From Lutimaribacter degradans (GTDB taxonomy: Bacteria; Pseudomonadota; Alphaproteobacteria; Rhodobacterales; Rhodobacteraceae): a DNA stretch of 64,000 bases. The notes under the pieces are model-generated. The model was not told the origin of the DNA. It was given only the letters and a program-made list of their open reading frames with translations, and made no database searches. Where the stretch lies: positions 62,001 through 126,000 of the forward strand of contig NZ_JAMQGO010000003.1 of NCBI RefSeq assembly GCF_023703375.1. Reading direction: 5' to 3'. The position numbers and the translations under genes were made by a program. Shown here piece after piece: positions 27,730 to 36,502 of this stretch (position 1 is the first letter of the stretch; every line of letters starts with the position of its first letter).

Positions 27730-28218
27730 ATGGCCATCTCAACCGGAGACACGCTGCCCGACGCGACACTGACCCAGATGGGCGCAGAAGGCCCCGAGCA
27801 GGTGAAGCTGTCCGACAAGCTCAAGGGTCGCAAGGTTGCCATCTTCGCCGTTCCGGGTGCATTTACCCCGACCTGCCATTCGGCGCATGTGCCCAGTTTC
27901 ATCCGCACCAAGGACCAGTTCACCGAAAAGGGCGTGGAGGAGATCATCTGCATCTCGGTCAATGATCCCTTCGTGATGGGGGCCTGGGGCAAGGAAACCG
28001 GCGCCACCGATGCCGGCATCACCATGCTGGGCGACCCGTCGAGCGAATTCACCAAGGCCATCGGCATGGATTTCGACGCACCGCCCGCGGGCCTGGTGGC
28101 CCGCTCGCAGCGCTATGCGATGCTGGTCGAGGATGGCGTGGTCAAGGTGCTGAACGCCGAGGAAAACCCCGGCGCCTGCGAAACCTCGGCCGGGGAAGGC
28201 CTGCTGGACGCGATGTAA
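27730..28218 (+). CDS. Peroxiredoxin, Prx5 type
   Basis: This 162-residue thioredoxin-fold protein has the peroxidatic cysteine motif VPGAFTPTCHSAHVPSF near residue 48. It has a second cysteine in NPGACETSAGEG near the end, consistent with atypical two-Cys or glutaredoxin-dependent Prx5 chemistry. It reduces peroxides in the cytoplasm. The ATG at 27730 follows GAAGGGGATATATC; longer upstream frames overlap the divergent reductase. It ends 83 bases before the acetoacetyl-CoA synthetase. Confidence 0.93.
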   Translation: MAISTGDTLPDATLTQMGAEGPEQVKLSDKLKGRKVAIFAVPGAFTPTCHSAHVPSFIRTKDQFTEKGVEEIICISVNDPFVMGAWGKETGATDAGITMLGDPSSEFTKAIGMDFDAPPAGLVARSQRYAMLVEDGVVKVLNAEENPGACETSAGEGLLDAM

Positions 28219-28301
28219 AGCACAACGTGCGGGCGGGCGGGCTTGACACCCGCGCCGCCCCCGCGAACCATGCCGCCCGAGGAAACCGGGGGAGCATGAC
28301 A

Positions 28302-30272
28302 ATGACATTGGAAAACGGCATCTGGACACCATCGGCCGAGTTCGCCGAAAGCAGCACGATGGCGGCCTACATGCGTTGGCTTGCCGCCGAACGTGAGCTT
28401 GAATTTTCCGATTACGACGAGCTTTGGCGGTGGTCGATCGACGACCCCGATGCCTTTTGGCGCTCGATCTGGGAATATCACGGTCTGATTTCGCCCACCC
28501 CATTCGACAGCGCGCTGGCCAAATCGGCCATGCCCGGCGCGGTCTGGTTTCCCGGTGCGTCGCTGAATTACGTCGACCAGGTGCTGCGCCACGTTCGCCC
28601 CGGCCATCCCGCGATCCATCACGAGGCCGAAGACGGCACATTGACCACCGTCACATGGGACGAATTGCAGGCCAGCGTCGGTGCGCTCGCCGCCAGCCTG
28701 CGCGGCATGGGCATCGAAACAGGTGACCGCGTCGTGGGCTACCTGCCCAACACACCCGACACGATCATCGCTTTCCTCGCCTGCGCCAGTATCGGCGCCA
28801 CCTGGTCGCTTTGCGCCACCGACATGGGCGCGCCCACGGTGCTGGAACGGTTCAACCAGATCGAACCCAAGGCCATCTTTACCGTCTCGGGTTATGATTT
28901 TACCGGCAAATGGCGCGATCGCAGCCCCGAGGTGCAGGCCCTGATCGACGGGCTCCCAACGCTCGACCACTGGATCACGCTCGATGCAGGCACCGGCATT
29001 GATCCGCGTCACACCAGCCGCCACGATTGGGCCGACCTGCTGGCCGACCCCGCCGCGGCCGACCCAGAGAAACTGCCTTTCGATCATCCGCTTTGGGTGG
29101 TGTATTCGTCAGGCACCACCGGCAGCCCGAAACCCATCGTGCACGGGCATGGCGGCATCGTGCTGGAACAGCTTGTGTTGCAGGGGCTGCATGGCAACCT
29201 GGGCCCGAAAGAGACATTCAGCTGGTTCACCTCTACCGGCTGGATCATGTGGAACGCACAGGTCGCGGGCCTGCTGACGGGTGCCACCATCGCCCTGGCC
29301 GAGGGCAACCCCGACCACCCCGACCCTGGCCGCCTGTGGCGCTTTATCGACCGCACCGGCACCACCTCTTTTGGCGCGGGCGCGGCATATTTCATCGGCT
29401 GCATGAAGGCGGGCGTGAAACCGCGCGAGGTGGCGCGGCTCGACACGCTGCGTGCCGTGGGTTCCACCGGGTCGCCCCTGCCGCCCGAAGCCTATGAATG
29501 GATCTGGTCCGAGCTGGGCCAAGACATCTGGCTGGCCCCCATCGCTGGCGGCACGGATTTTGCCGGGGCATTTCTGGCCGGAAATCCCACGCTGCCAGTG
29601 CGCGTGGGCGAAATGCAATGCCGGGCGCTTGGTGCCGCGGTTCAGGCGTTTGACGATGCGGGCCAACCGCTGATCGACGAGGTGGGTGAGCTTGTATGCA
29701 CCGTGCCCATGCCTTCGATGCCGCTTTATTTCTGGGGCGATAAGGGCGACGCGCGTTACAAATCCAGCTATTTTGAACAATATCCCGGTGTCTGGCGCCA
29801 CGGCGACTGGGTAAAGATAACGGCGGAAGGCGGGGCCATCATCTATGGCCGTTCCGATGCTACCATCAACCGACACGGCATCCGTATGGGCACTGCCGAC
29901 ATCTATCGCGTGGTCGAAGATCGCGACCAGGTTGCTGACAGCCTTGTGGTCGATCTCGAATACCTGGGCCGCGATAGCTGCATGATTCTGTTTCTCAAAC
30001 TGGCCGAGGGCACAAAGCTTACCGATGACCTGCGCGCCGAGATCGTGGCCGACCTGAAATCTCGCGCATCCCCGCGCCACGTGCCCGATCGCATCGAGGC
30101 CGCGCCTGACATCCCCTACACGCTTACCGGCAAGAAGATGGAAGTGCCCATAAAGAAGCGCTTGCTGGGCCAACCGATGGAAAAGGTCGCCACCCCCGAC
30201 GCGATGGCAAACCCGACATGCCTGGACTGGTATGACGCCTACGCCAGTCGTTTCCTCGAAACCGCGGCTTAA
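28302..30272 (+). CDS. Acetoacetyl-CoA synthetase (acetoacetate-CoA ligase)
   Basis: This 656-residue acyl-adenylate ligase has the ATP motif VVYSSGTTGSPKPIVHGHGG near residue 270, GRSDATINRHGIRMGTADIY near residue 525 and the catalytic lysine in PYTLTGKKMEVPIK near the end. The acetoacetyl-CoA synthetase subgroup is indicated by PGASLNYVDQVL and the total length. It activates acetoacetate for ketone-body or polyhydroxyalkanoate metabolism. Of ATGs at 28296 and 28302, the second is better spaced from GGGGGAG. A long hairpin at 30280-30314 follows. Acetyl-CoA or propionyl-CoA ligases are less likely alternatives. Confidence 0.93.
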   Translation: MTLENGIWTPSAEFAESSTMAAYMRWLAAERELEFSDYDELWRWSIDDPDAFWRSIWEYHGLISPTPFDSALAKSAMPGAVWFPGASLNYVDQVLRHVRPGHPAIHHEAEDGTLTTVTWDELQASVGALAASLRGMGIETGDRVVGYLPNTPDTIIAFLACASIGATWSLCATDMGAPTVLERFNQIEPKAIFTVSGYDFTGKWRDRSPEVQALIDGLPTLDHWITLDAGTGIDPRHTSRHDWADLLADPAAADPEKLPFDHPLWVVYSSGTTGSPKPIVHGHGGIVLEQLVLQGLHGNLGPKETFSWFTSTGWIMWNAQVAGLLTGATIALAEGNPDHPDPGRLWRFIDRTGTTSFGAGAAYFIGCMKAGVKPREVARLDTLRAVGSTGSPLPPEAYEWIWSELGQDIWLAPIAGGTDFAGAFLAGNPTLPVRVGEMQCRALGAAVQAFDDAGQPLIDEVGELVCTVPMPSMPLYFWGDKGDARYKSSYFEQYPGVWRHGDWVKITAEGGAIIYGRSDATINRHGIRMGTADIYRVVEDRDQVADSLVVDLEYLGRDSCMILFLKLAEGTKLTDDLRAEIVADLKSRASPRHVPDRIEAAPDIPYTLTGKKMEVPIKKRLLGQPMEKVATPDAMANPTCLDWYDAYASRFLETAA

Positions 30273-30279
30273 CGGCAAG

Positions 30280-30314
30280 TATCGAAGAAAGGGGCAATAC
30301 CCCCCTTTCCGATA
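30280..30314. terminator. Bidirectional terminator candidate between aacS-type gene and phhB
   Basis: GAAAGGGG pairs with CCCCTTTC, and outside a two-base bulge TATCG pairs with CGATA, giving a 13-bp stem around a short loop. It starts seven bases after the synthetase stop and precedes the convergent phhB end. The stem is seen; function in both directions is inferred. Confidence 0.6.
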
Positions 30315-30369
30315 TCGAAACCGGGCTTTTGCACCGGATGAATGTAAGCCCACGTGCCTTGGGCGCGTT

Positions 30370-30666
30370 TTATCCCGCGATCTGGTCCATCTTGCGCGCC
30401 AGTTTCACGTCCAGCGATGACAGCCCCTCCACGTCATGCGTGGTCAGAGTCACGTTCACGGTCTTGTAGACATTGGACCACTCCGGGTGATGGTCCCATT
30501 TCTCGGCCCAGAGCGCCGCCCTAGTCATGAAACCGAAGGCCGTTACGAAATCGTCGAACACGAATTTCTTAGATATCGCGTCGCGGCCCTCGTCGAGGCT
30601 CCATCCGCTTTCCAAAAGTGGCTGCAACATCGTCTTGCGCCCCGTATCACTCAGCTTTTCGGTCAT
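30370..30666 (-). CDS. phhB: 4a-hydroxytetrahydrobiopterin dehydratase (pterin-4a-carbinolamine dehydratase)
   Basis: This 98-residue protein has the family signature [20 protein letters not shown] near residue 55 followed by [11 protein letters not shown]. It dehydrates 4a-hydroxytetrahydropterin, recycling the cofactor of aromatic amino-acid hydroxylases; some members also assist transcription. No phenylalanine hydroxylase is adjacent. The ATG at 30666 overlaps the stop of the upstream COG3146 gene (ATGA). It is the last gene of the RidA-GDPD-COG3146-PhhB block. Confidence 0.93.
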   Translation of the reverse strand: MTEKLSDTGRKTMLQPLLESGWSLDEGRDAISKKFVFDDFVTAFGFMTRAALWAEKWDHHPEWSNVYKTVNVTLTTHDVEGLSSLDVKLARKMDQIAG

Positions 30667-31850
30667 TCCTGTTCCCTCATTTCTGTCTTTCGAAATGGGC
30701 CGTAATCCGTCAGGATCTCGACCTCTTCCTCCACCGCGCCCCGCTCGGCTCGCAGGAACTGCGCCACCGCCTTGGCAAAGCCCGGATCTGCAATCCAGTG
30801 CAGCGAATGCACATGCCGTGGCAGGTATCCGCGCGCGATCTTGTGTTCGCCCTGCGCGCCCGCCTCCACGCGATCCAGACCATGCGCGATCGCATAATCC
30901 ATGGCCTGATAATAGCAGCACTCGAAATGCAGGCAGGGATGATCTTCGATGCAGCCCCAATACCGGCCAAAAAGCGCCGTCCGGCCTATGAAGTTCAACG
31001 CCCCCGCCACCGGCTGCCCATCACGCATCGCCAGCACCAGAAGAATGTCGTCGCGCATGGTTTGGTGAGCGATATCAAAGAATTGTCGCGTCAGATAGGG
31101 GCGCCCCCATTTCCGTGCGCCCGTGTCCTGGTAGAATTCCCAGAACGCGTCCCAATGTGTAGGGCGGATGGCGTCGCCCGTCACCTGCACGATCTCACCC
31201 CCGAAATCTTGCGCGCGCCGGCGTTCCTTGCGGATGGTCTTGCGCTTGCGTGAACTCAGCGCCGCCAGGAATTCGTCGAAATCCTCGTACCCCGGATTTT
31301 CCCAATGGTACTGGCTGCCAGTCCGCGCCATCAAGCCCAGCTTTTCGCCCGCCGCAGCCTCGGCACCCGTGCAAAAGGTTGCATGCACAGACGAGATGCC
31401 GTTCTTTGCCGCGATCTCGACAGCGCCCTGCACAAGCGCAGCCATTCCGGTTTCCTCGACCCCGGGAAGGGTCAGGAACCGGCGACCGGTTACCGGGGTG
31501 AACGGGGCCGCGATCTGGAACTTTGGGTAATAGCGCCCACCCGCCCGTTCATACGCATGCGCCCAGGAATGGTCGAAAATATACTCCCCTTGGCTGTGGG
31601 ATTTCAGGTAGAGCGGCGCACAGGCGATCAACTGCCCCTCGGCGCGCGCCAGCAGGTAATGCGGCGCCCAGCCGCTGCCCGGCCCGACCGAGCCGCTGTC
31701 TTCCAGCGCTTTCAAAAAGCGGTAAGTGGTGAACGGGTCCTCGGGCGCACCGCCATCAGCGGCCTCGGGGCAGGCGCAGGCATCCCAGTCGGCGGCATCC
31801 ACCGACGATAGGTGCTGCACGATCTCGATTTCCACCTCGGTTCCGTTCAT
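30663..31850 (-). CDS. COG3146 (DUF482) GNAT-like N-acyltransferase family protein
   Basis: This 395-residue protein matches the COG3146 family by features I can see: [19 protein letters not shown] near the start, the [14 protein letters not shown] segment near residue 205, and [20 protein letters not shown] with [15 protein letters not shown] near residue 325. These proteins carry a GNAT-like fold and resemble peptidoglycan-building FemAB enzymes, but their reaction is not firmly known. The ATG at 31850 has AAGGGC upstream and is preferred to ATGs at 31865 and 31868. Its stop overlaps phhB. Confidence 0.88.
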   Translation of the reverse strand: MNGTEVEIEIVQHLSSVDAADWDACACPEAADGGAPEDPFTTYRFLKALEDSGSVGPGSGWAPHYLLARAEGQLIACAPLYLKSHSQGEYIFDHSWAHAYERAGGRYYPKFQIAAPFTPVTGRRFLTLPGVEETGMAALVQGAVEIAAKNGISSVHATFCTGAEAAAGEKLGLMARTGSQYHWENPGYEDFDEFLAALSSRKRKTIRKERRRAQDFGGEIVQVTGDAIRPTHWDAFWEFYQDTGARKWGRPYLTRQFFDIAHQTMRDDILLVLAMRDGQPVAGALNFIGRTALFGRYWGCIEDHPCLHFECCYYQAMDYAIAHGLDRVEAGAQGEHKIARGYLPRHVHSLHWIADPGFAKAVAQFLRAERGAVEEEVEILTDYGPFRKTEMREQE

Positions 31851-31899
31851 CTCGCCGCCCTTCATCATCCCGGGTAATCTGGGGCCGGGCACCTGGGCT

Positions 31900-32664
31900 T
31901 CAAGCCGGGATTTCTGCGGCGTAGCCCTCGAAGGTGATATTATCGGCCACCTGCCGCGCCACTGTCTCTTGCGCGGGCGAACGCACTGTCCAGCACAGAA
32001 CAGGCACACCCCGCGACTTGAGCCGCGCCACGGGCGGCGCATCCAGCTCGGCCATGTGATGGCTGATGAAACAGGCGCCGGCCGCGTCGAAGTCAGGGAT
32101 CTCCGCCAGCCTTTCAAGGCGCTGGCGGGGCACGGGCGCCCAATGCTCGGTCGCGAAACCGCATGTCACCAGGCCGCGTGGCACATGCGGGGCCATGCCG
32201 CCAAAGACACGCACCGAATTGGGGTTGAACGACATCACCGCCAGGTCGCCCGAATAGCCCGCCAGTTCATCGGCAACCGCCTGTTCCAACCGTCCGACCG
32301 CAGGCCCAAGCGTCCCGTCCTGGTCCTTTATCTCGACCAACAGCGGCGCGCGCCCGGCCACCTGCGCCAACACCTGCGACAATGTCGGTATCGTGTCATT
32401 GCCACCAGACAACCCGATCCGGCCAAGCGCCTCTGCATCGCGGTACCTTAGCGGCCCGGTCTCATCGGTCAGCCGATCCAGGTCGTAGTCGTGAAACACG
32501 ATTGCCCGGCCATCGCGCGACAACTGCACATCCACTTCGATGGCGTAACCGGCCGCAATCGCCGCATCGATGGCGGCGGGGCTGTTTTCAATACGTCCCT
32601 GCGTCGGGTCATGATACGCGCGGTGCGCCACCGGCGCGCGCAAAAAGCTGTGCGGCAACATCAT
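31900..32664 (-). CDS. Glycerophosphodiester phosphodiesterase
   Basis: This 254-residue TIM-barrel GDPD enzyme starts with FLRAPVAHRAYHDPTQGRIENS (the catalytic H-R and E-N pair) and continues with EVDVQLSRDGRAIVFHDYDLDRLT, where the first Asp and His bind metal. It cleaves glycerophosphodiesters to sn-glycerol 3-phosphate and an alcohol. No signal peptide is seen, so it is probably cytoplasmic like UgpQ. ATGs at 32664 and 32661 both fit; the first overlaps the RidA stop. Confidence 0.93.
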   Translation of the reverse strand: MMLPHSFLRAPVAHRAYHDPTQGRIENSPAAIDAAIAAGYAIEVDVQLSRDGRAIVFHDYDLDRLTDETGPLRYRDAEALGRIGLSGGNDTIPTLSQVLAQVAGRAPLLVEIKDQDGTLGPAVGRLEQAVADELAGYSGDLAVMSFNPNSVRVFGGMAPHVPRGLVTCGFATEHWAPVPRQRLERLAEIPDFDAAGACFISHHMAELDAPPVARLKSRGVPVLCWTVRSPAQETVARQVADNITFEGYAAEIPA

Positions 32665-33122
32665 GCGATCTCGAAAATCGCCTCGATTTCAACCGCCACG
32701 CCCAAAGGCAGCGACGCCGCCGACACGGCCGAACGCGCGTGCCGTCCCTTGTCGCCCAGCGCCTCGACCAGGAAATCGGAAGCCCCGTTGATGACCTTGG
32801 GCTGCTCGGTGAAATCCGGCGTCGAATTGACAAATCCCACCAGCTTCACCACCCGCACCAGCCGGTCGATATCGCCATCGCAGGCCGCCTTGAGCTGCGC
32901 CAACAGCGAGATTGCGCAGGTTTTGGCTGCTGCGGCGCCGGCTGCTGTCTCCGTGTCAGCGCCCAGTTTACCTGTGATCAGCGCCCCATCCTGCATCGAG
33001 ATCTGCCCGGACACGTAAACCATGTTCCCCGACACAACGTAGGGCACGTAATTCGCCGCGGGCGCGGGTGCGTCGGGCAAGGTGACGCCCAGTTCGGCAA
33101 GACGTGATTCGATAGCGCTCAT
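32661..33122 (-). CDS. RidA-family (YjgF/YER057c) protein
   Basis: This 153-residue protein starts MSAIESRLAELGVTLPDAPA and has the long RidA-subgroup pattern with VVSGNMVYVSGQI near residue 32 and FTEQPKVINGASDFLVEALG followed by RHARSAVSAASLPLG near residue 130. Canonical RidA removes reactive 2-aminoacrylate; this subgroup's substrate is unclear. The ATG at 33122 follows AGGAG. It heads the minus-strand block with GDPD, COG3146 and PhhB. Confidence 0.92.
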   Translation of the reverse strand: MSAIESRLAELGVTLPDAPAPAANYVPYVVSGNMVYVSGQISMQDGALITGKLGADTETAAGAAAAKTCAISLLAQLKAACDGDIDRLVRVVKLVGFVNSTPDFTEQPKVINGASDFLVEALGDKGRHARSAVSAASLPLGVAVEIEAIFEIA

Positions 33123-33232
33123 GTCGGTCTCCTGTATCCTTGTCTGGCGGCACGCTAGCGCCGGCGCACGGGCTTGAAAACCGCTTTGTCTCGCCGCCCC
33201 AGTTTTCCTCTTGCCGAAAATACCCCGGGGGA

Positions 33233-33264
33233 GTCGCCCAGCGGGCGACGGGGGCAGCGCCCCC
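33233..33264. terminator. Tandem GC-rich hairpins after the HlyD-like gene
   Basis: Two adjacent perfect hairpins share an AGC loop: GTCGCCC/GGGCGAC (33233-33249) and GGGGGC/GCCCCC (33250-33264). They lie just beyond the stop of the co-directional secretion gene (33279) and before ridA. No T-run follows. They may form a Rho-assisted terminator or a repeated extragenic element. Confidence 0.5.
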
Positions 33265-33278
33265 ACGCGAACCGGGCC

Positions 33279-34586
33279 TCACCCCTCGCGAAAGGCCTTG
33301 GCAAAATAATCGGTAAGCGGTTTCACCAGATATGCCAGCGGCGTGCGGTCGGCGGTACGGATGAACGCCTCGACCGGCATACCCGGAATCAGGCTGACTC
33401 CCTCGGGCAGCTTGGCCTGCTCACCCTCGCTCAGGGTGATTTCGGCCCGGTAATAGGAAATTCCGCGGCCTTCGTCGGTAAAGGCGTCAGCCGAAATCAA
33501 CTGCACCGTTCCCGTCAGCTCAGGCGTCGTGCGTTGATCCAACGCGGAAAAGCGCAGCGTCACCTGTTGGCCCACGCTGATCTGGTCGATATGGATCGGG
33601 TCCACCCGCGCCGCGATCACCAGCGGGCGATCCTGCGGTACGACGAACAGTACCGGGTCGGCCGCGCGAACGACCGAGCGGGGCGCGAAAACCTGCAATC
33701 CGTAAACCACCCCGCCCACGGGCGCACGAATATCCAGGCGATCCAGCCGCTCTTTTAGGGCGCGGCGCTGTTCAACCAGTTCAAGTTCTCGGAATTGCAG
33801 ATCGCGCAAGTTGCTGATCGCATCCTCACGGTGGCGGTTGCGCAGCTTGATCACCTCGATGTCGATCTCGGTCATGCGCCCCTCGGCCTGCGCCTTCTGC
33901 GCCGCCAGTTCGCCCATCTGCCCGCTCAGCCGCGCCCGTTCCCGTTGCAGGGTCAGCACGCGGCTCACCTGCGCCAAGCCACGATCGAGAAGCGATTGCT
34001 GATCGGTCAGTTCTCTCTCGATCAAAGTCAGTTGCTCATCGAGCGCCTTTTGCTGTGCGGCGATGCCATCCACCTGGTTTGCAATCTGTCCACGCCGCTT
34101 TTTAAGCTGATCCACCTCGTTGGCGATCGACTCGGCGCGCGCCGAGAAGAGGCGGCGCTGGCCATCCATGAGGTCTTGCACCTCGGCCCGCTCGGCCACG
34201 GCCCGGCTCAGCAGAGGGTCGAATTGCAAGGCATCCACGCCGTCCCGCTCGGCCTCAAGCCGGGCACGCCGCGCCAGGATTTCGTACAGTTGCCCCTCGA
34301 CAATCGCCAGGTCCGAACGCAATCGGCTGGCATCCAGGCGGATCAGCATCTGGTCAGCCACCACTGTGTCGCCCTCATCGACAAGGATGTCTGCAACCAC
34401 CCCTCCATCGGGGTGCTGCACCACCTGCCGGTTTTGATCCACCTCGATCTGGCCTCCGGCGATGATGGCGCCCGACAGGTTGGTGAACGCAGCCCATCCC
34501 CCGAATCCACCAACCAGGACCACCAGCGTGATGATGCCTAGCGTCATGGATCCGGCAATCGAAAAGCGTGTCTTTGCCGTGCTCAT
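33279..34586 (-). CDS. Type I secretion membrane fusion protein (HlyD/PrtE family)
   Basis: This 435-residue protein has one N-terminal transmembrane helix (residues about 12-32) and a biotinyl-lipoyl half (GGQIEVDQNRQVVQHPDGG). A long coiled coil runs over residues about 95-285. The C-terminal HlyD signature is in GMPVEAFIRTADRTPLAYLV, then KPLTDYFAKAFRE. It spans the periplasm between the ABC exporter and an outer-membrane TolC channel. The ATG at 34586 overlaps the stop of the ABC gene (ATGA), so the two are coupled. No RTX substrate or TolC is nearby. Confidence 0.93.
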   Translation of the reverse strand: MSTAKTRFSIAGSMTLGIITLVVLVGGFGGWAAFTNLSGAIIAGGQIEVDQNRQVVQHPDGGVVADILVDEGDTVVADQMLIRLDASRLRSDLAIVEGQLYEILARRARLEAERDGVDALQFDPLLSRAVAERAEVQDLMDGQRRLFSARAESIANEVDQLKKRRGQIANQVDGIAAQQKALDEQLTLIERELTDQQSLLDRGLAQVSRVLTLQRERARLSGQMGELAAQKAQAEGRMTEIDIEVIKLRNRHREDAISNLRDLQFRELELVEQRRALKERLDRLDIRAPVGGVVYGLQVFAPRSVVRAADPVLFVVPQDRPLVIAARVDPIHIDQISVGQQVTLRFSALDQRTTPELTGTVQLISADAFTDEGRGISYYRAEITLSEGEQAKLPEGVSLIPGMPVEAFIRTADRTPLAYLVKPLTDYFAKAFREG

Positions 34587-36316
34587 CTCACGCCACCCCC
34601 ACCCTGGCTTTGCGTGATTTCCTGGTGGTTCTGTACGACCTTGCGCAGCACCTCGTCCTTCGGGCCATAGGCCGTGCGATGCCCTGCTTCCAGCATCAAA
34701 AGCATGTCACATTCCTGGATGGCAGCGGGCCGATGCGCCATGATCAACACTGATTTTCCCTCTTGCTTCATCTGGCGGATCGCGGCGTTCAGGGCTTGGC
34801 TGCCTTCGTTGTCGAGGTTCGAATTCGGCTCATCCAGCACAAGGATCACCGGGTCGGAATACATCGCACGGGCCAGCCCGATGCGCTGAATTTGCCCGCC
34901 CGACAGGCGACCGCCCGCCGCCGTTACCTGCGTGTCATAGCCGTTCGGCAGCTTGAGTATCATGTCGTGCGCACCGGCTTTCCTGGCGGCGGCCACCACT
35001 TTCTGCGGGTCGGGTTGCGCTGACAGCCGCGCAATATTGTCGGCAATCGTGCCATCGAACAACTGCACACGTTGCGGCAGATACCCCACGTGTTCCCCCA
35101 GCACCGAAGGTTCGTACTGATCCAGCGATGCGCCATCCAGCCGGATCTTGCCGCCTGCGGGCCGCCAGACCCCGGTGATGGCCCGCGCCAGGGTCGATTT
35201 GCCAGCACCGGACGCCCCGATCACGCCCACCGCCTGCCCCGGTTCAACCCGGAAACTGACCATCCGCAACGCGGCCTGTGCTTCCCCCGGGGGCACAATG
35301 GTGGCCTGCTGTACATCGAGAATCGCACGCGGTTGCGGCAGGGCGGTGCGCGGGTTTTCCTGCGGCACTTCGCCCAGCAATTCGGCCAGGTTCTGCCAGC
35401 CGCGAATGGCCCGCTGTACCTGGGGCCATTGGTTTACCGCCATTTCTATGGGGGCCAACGCCCGGCCCAGAAGGATGGAGCCGGCAATCATTGCACCCGG
35501 CGTCAACTCGTCCAGCAAGACCAGGTAGGCCCCCAGCCCCAGCATGGCCGATTGCAGGAACAGCCGAAAGGTCTTGGTGATGGCCGAAAACGTGCCTGCC
35601 AGATCCGCCGCGCCGATCTGGCTGTCAAGCGAGCGGTCGCGCAACACCTGCCAGCGCGCAAAGGCCGCGTCACGCATACCCATGGCCTGGATCATCTCGG
35701 ATTCAGACTGGATCTGCGTCGAGACGTTCTCGGCCCGGAACGTCTCGGAATTGGCCTGCGTGACCGGGCGCTGCGTCACGTATTGATTGATAATCGTCAC
35801 GACGATCAGAACACCGCCGCCGACAAGGGCAAGATAGCCCAGCCAGGGATGGAAAATGGCAATCCCCAGCAGAAAGAACGGGGTCCAAGGCATGTCAAAC
35901 ACCGACATCAGTACCGGCGAAGACATCAGGCGCTGAACGGCTTCAAGGTCGCGCAAACCGCCGCGGGTTCTTTCGTCGGGCTTGAGTGCGGATTTTCGGA
36001 TGACCGCGTCGAATACGCGCCGGTCGAGTCGGGATTGAAACCGTGCCCCGACCCTGGCCATGATCCGACCGCGGGTATAGTCGAGCAGGCCCATCATCCC
36101 GTAAAGAAACACGACAAGGATGGACAGCGCGATGAGCGTTTCGACCGAGCGGCTGCCAAGCACCCGATCGTAAACCTGAAGCATGTAAAGCGGACCGGTC
36201 AGCATCAGAAGGTTGGCGAAAAAGCTGAAAATGCCGACAAACCAGTAAAGCGTCCGGCTCTCCTTGCGTGCTGCTGCCAATTCCGCGCGCCCGGCCTGTA
36301 TCGTTCGTGATGCCAT
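34583..36316 (-). CDS. Type I secretion ABC permease/ATPase (PrtD family)
   Basis: This 577-residue half-transporter has six predicted transmembrane helices in the N-terminal half (from WFVGIFSFFANLLMLTGPL) and an ATPase half. Walker A is GVIGASGAGKSTLARAI near residue 362, the signature is LSGGQIQRIGLARAMY, and Walker B is VILVLDEPNSNLD. Absence of a C39-like domain puts it with PrtD/AprD exporters of proteases and RTX proteins. It drives one-step secretion together with the HlyD-like partner. The ATG at 36316 is the family start MASRTIQAG. Substrate unknown. Confidence 0.93.
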   Translation of the reverse strand: MASRTIQAGRAELAAARKESRTLYWFVGIFSFFANLLMLTGPLYMLQVYDRVLGSRSVETLIALSILVVFLYGMMGLLDYTRGRIMARVGARFQSRLDRRVFDAVIRKSALKPDERTRGGLRDLEAVQRLMSSPVLMSVFDMPWTPFFLLGIAIFHPWLGYLALVGGGVLIVVTIINQYVTQRPVTQANSETFRAENVSTQIQSESEMIQAMGMRDAAFARWQVLRDRSLDSQIGAADLAGTFSAITKTFRLFLQSAMLGLGAYLVLLDELTPGAMIAGSILLGRALAPIEMAVNQWPQVQRAIRGWQNLAELLGEVPQENPRTALPQPRAILDVQQATIVPPGEAQAALRMVSFRVEPGQAVGVIGASGAGKSTLARAITGVWRPAGGKIRLDGASLDQYEPSVLGEHVGYLPQRVQLFDGTIADNIARLSAQPDPQKVVAAARKAGAHDMILKLPNGYDTQVTAAGGRLSGGQIQRIGLARAMYSDPVILVLDEPNSNLDNEGSQALNAAIRQMKQEGKSVLIMAHRPAAIQECDMLLMLEAGHRTAYGPKDEVLRKVVQNHQEITQSQGGGGVR

Positions 36317-36466
36317 CCGCTCTACCGCCGGTTGTTAAAATCAGGCTTGCTCGGCACAGTCTTGCCATGTGGGCCTGTCTGATCAAATGTTTTTGTCTTG
36401 CTGTCGCGAATCTGCCACATGAGGCGTGAACCCCTTAACCGGGGGTGGGCTTGTCTAACAATTACA

Positions 36467-36482
36467 TTACATAGCTACGTAA
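36467..36482. promoter_or_regulatory. Near-perfect palindrome upstream of mlaA
   Basis: TTACATAGCTACGTAA is a 16-base palindrome with a single mismatched pair, located 21 bases before the TTG start of mlaA in the 186-base divergent gap with the type I secretion operon. It could be an operator for either direction. Regulator unknown. Confidence 0.35.
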
Positions 36483-36502
36483 ACATAAACCCGAGATATA
36501 CA

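Noticed and set aside
29109..30353. 414-codon open frame antisense to the acetoacetyl-CoA synthetase
   Set aside because: Shadow frame with His/Arg-rich low-sense protein and no motif.
35072..36310. 412-codon open frame antisense to the type I secretion ABC gene
   Set aside because: Composition is that of a reversed coding frame; the ABC motifs on the other strand are decisive.
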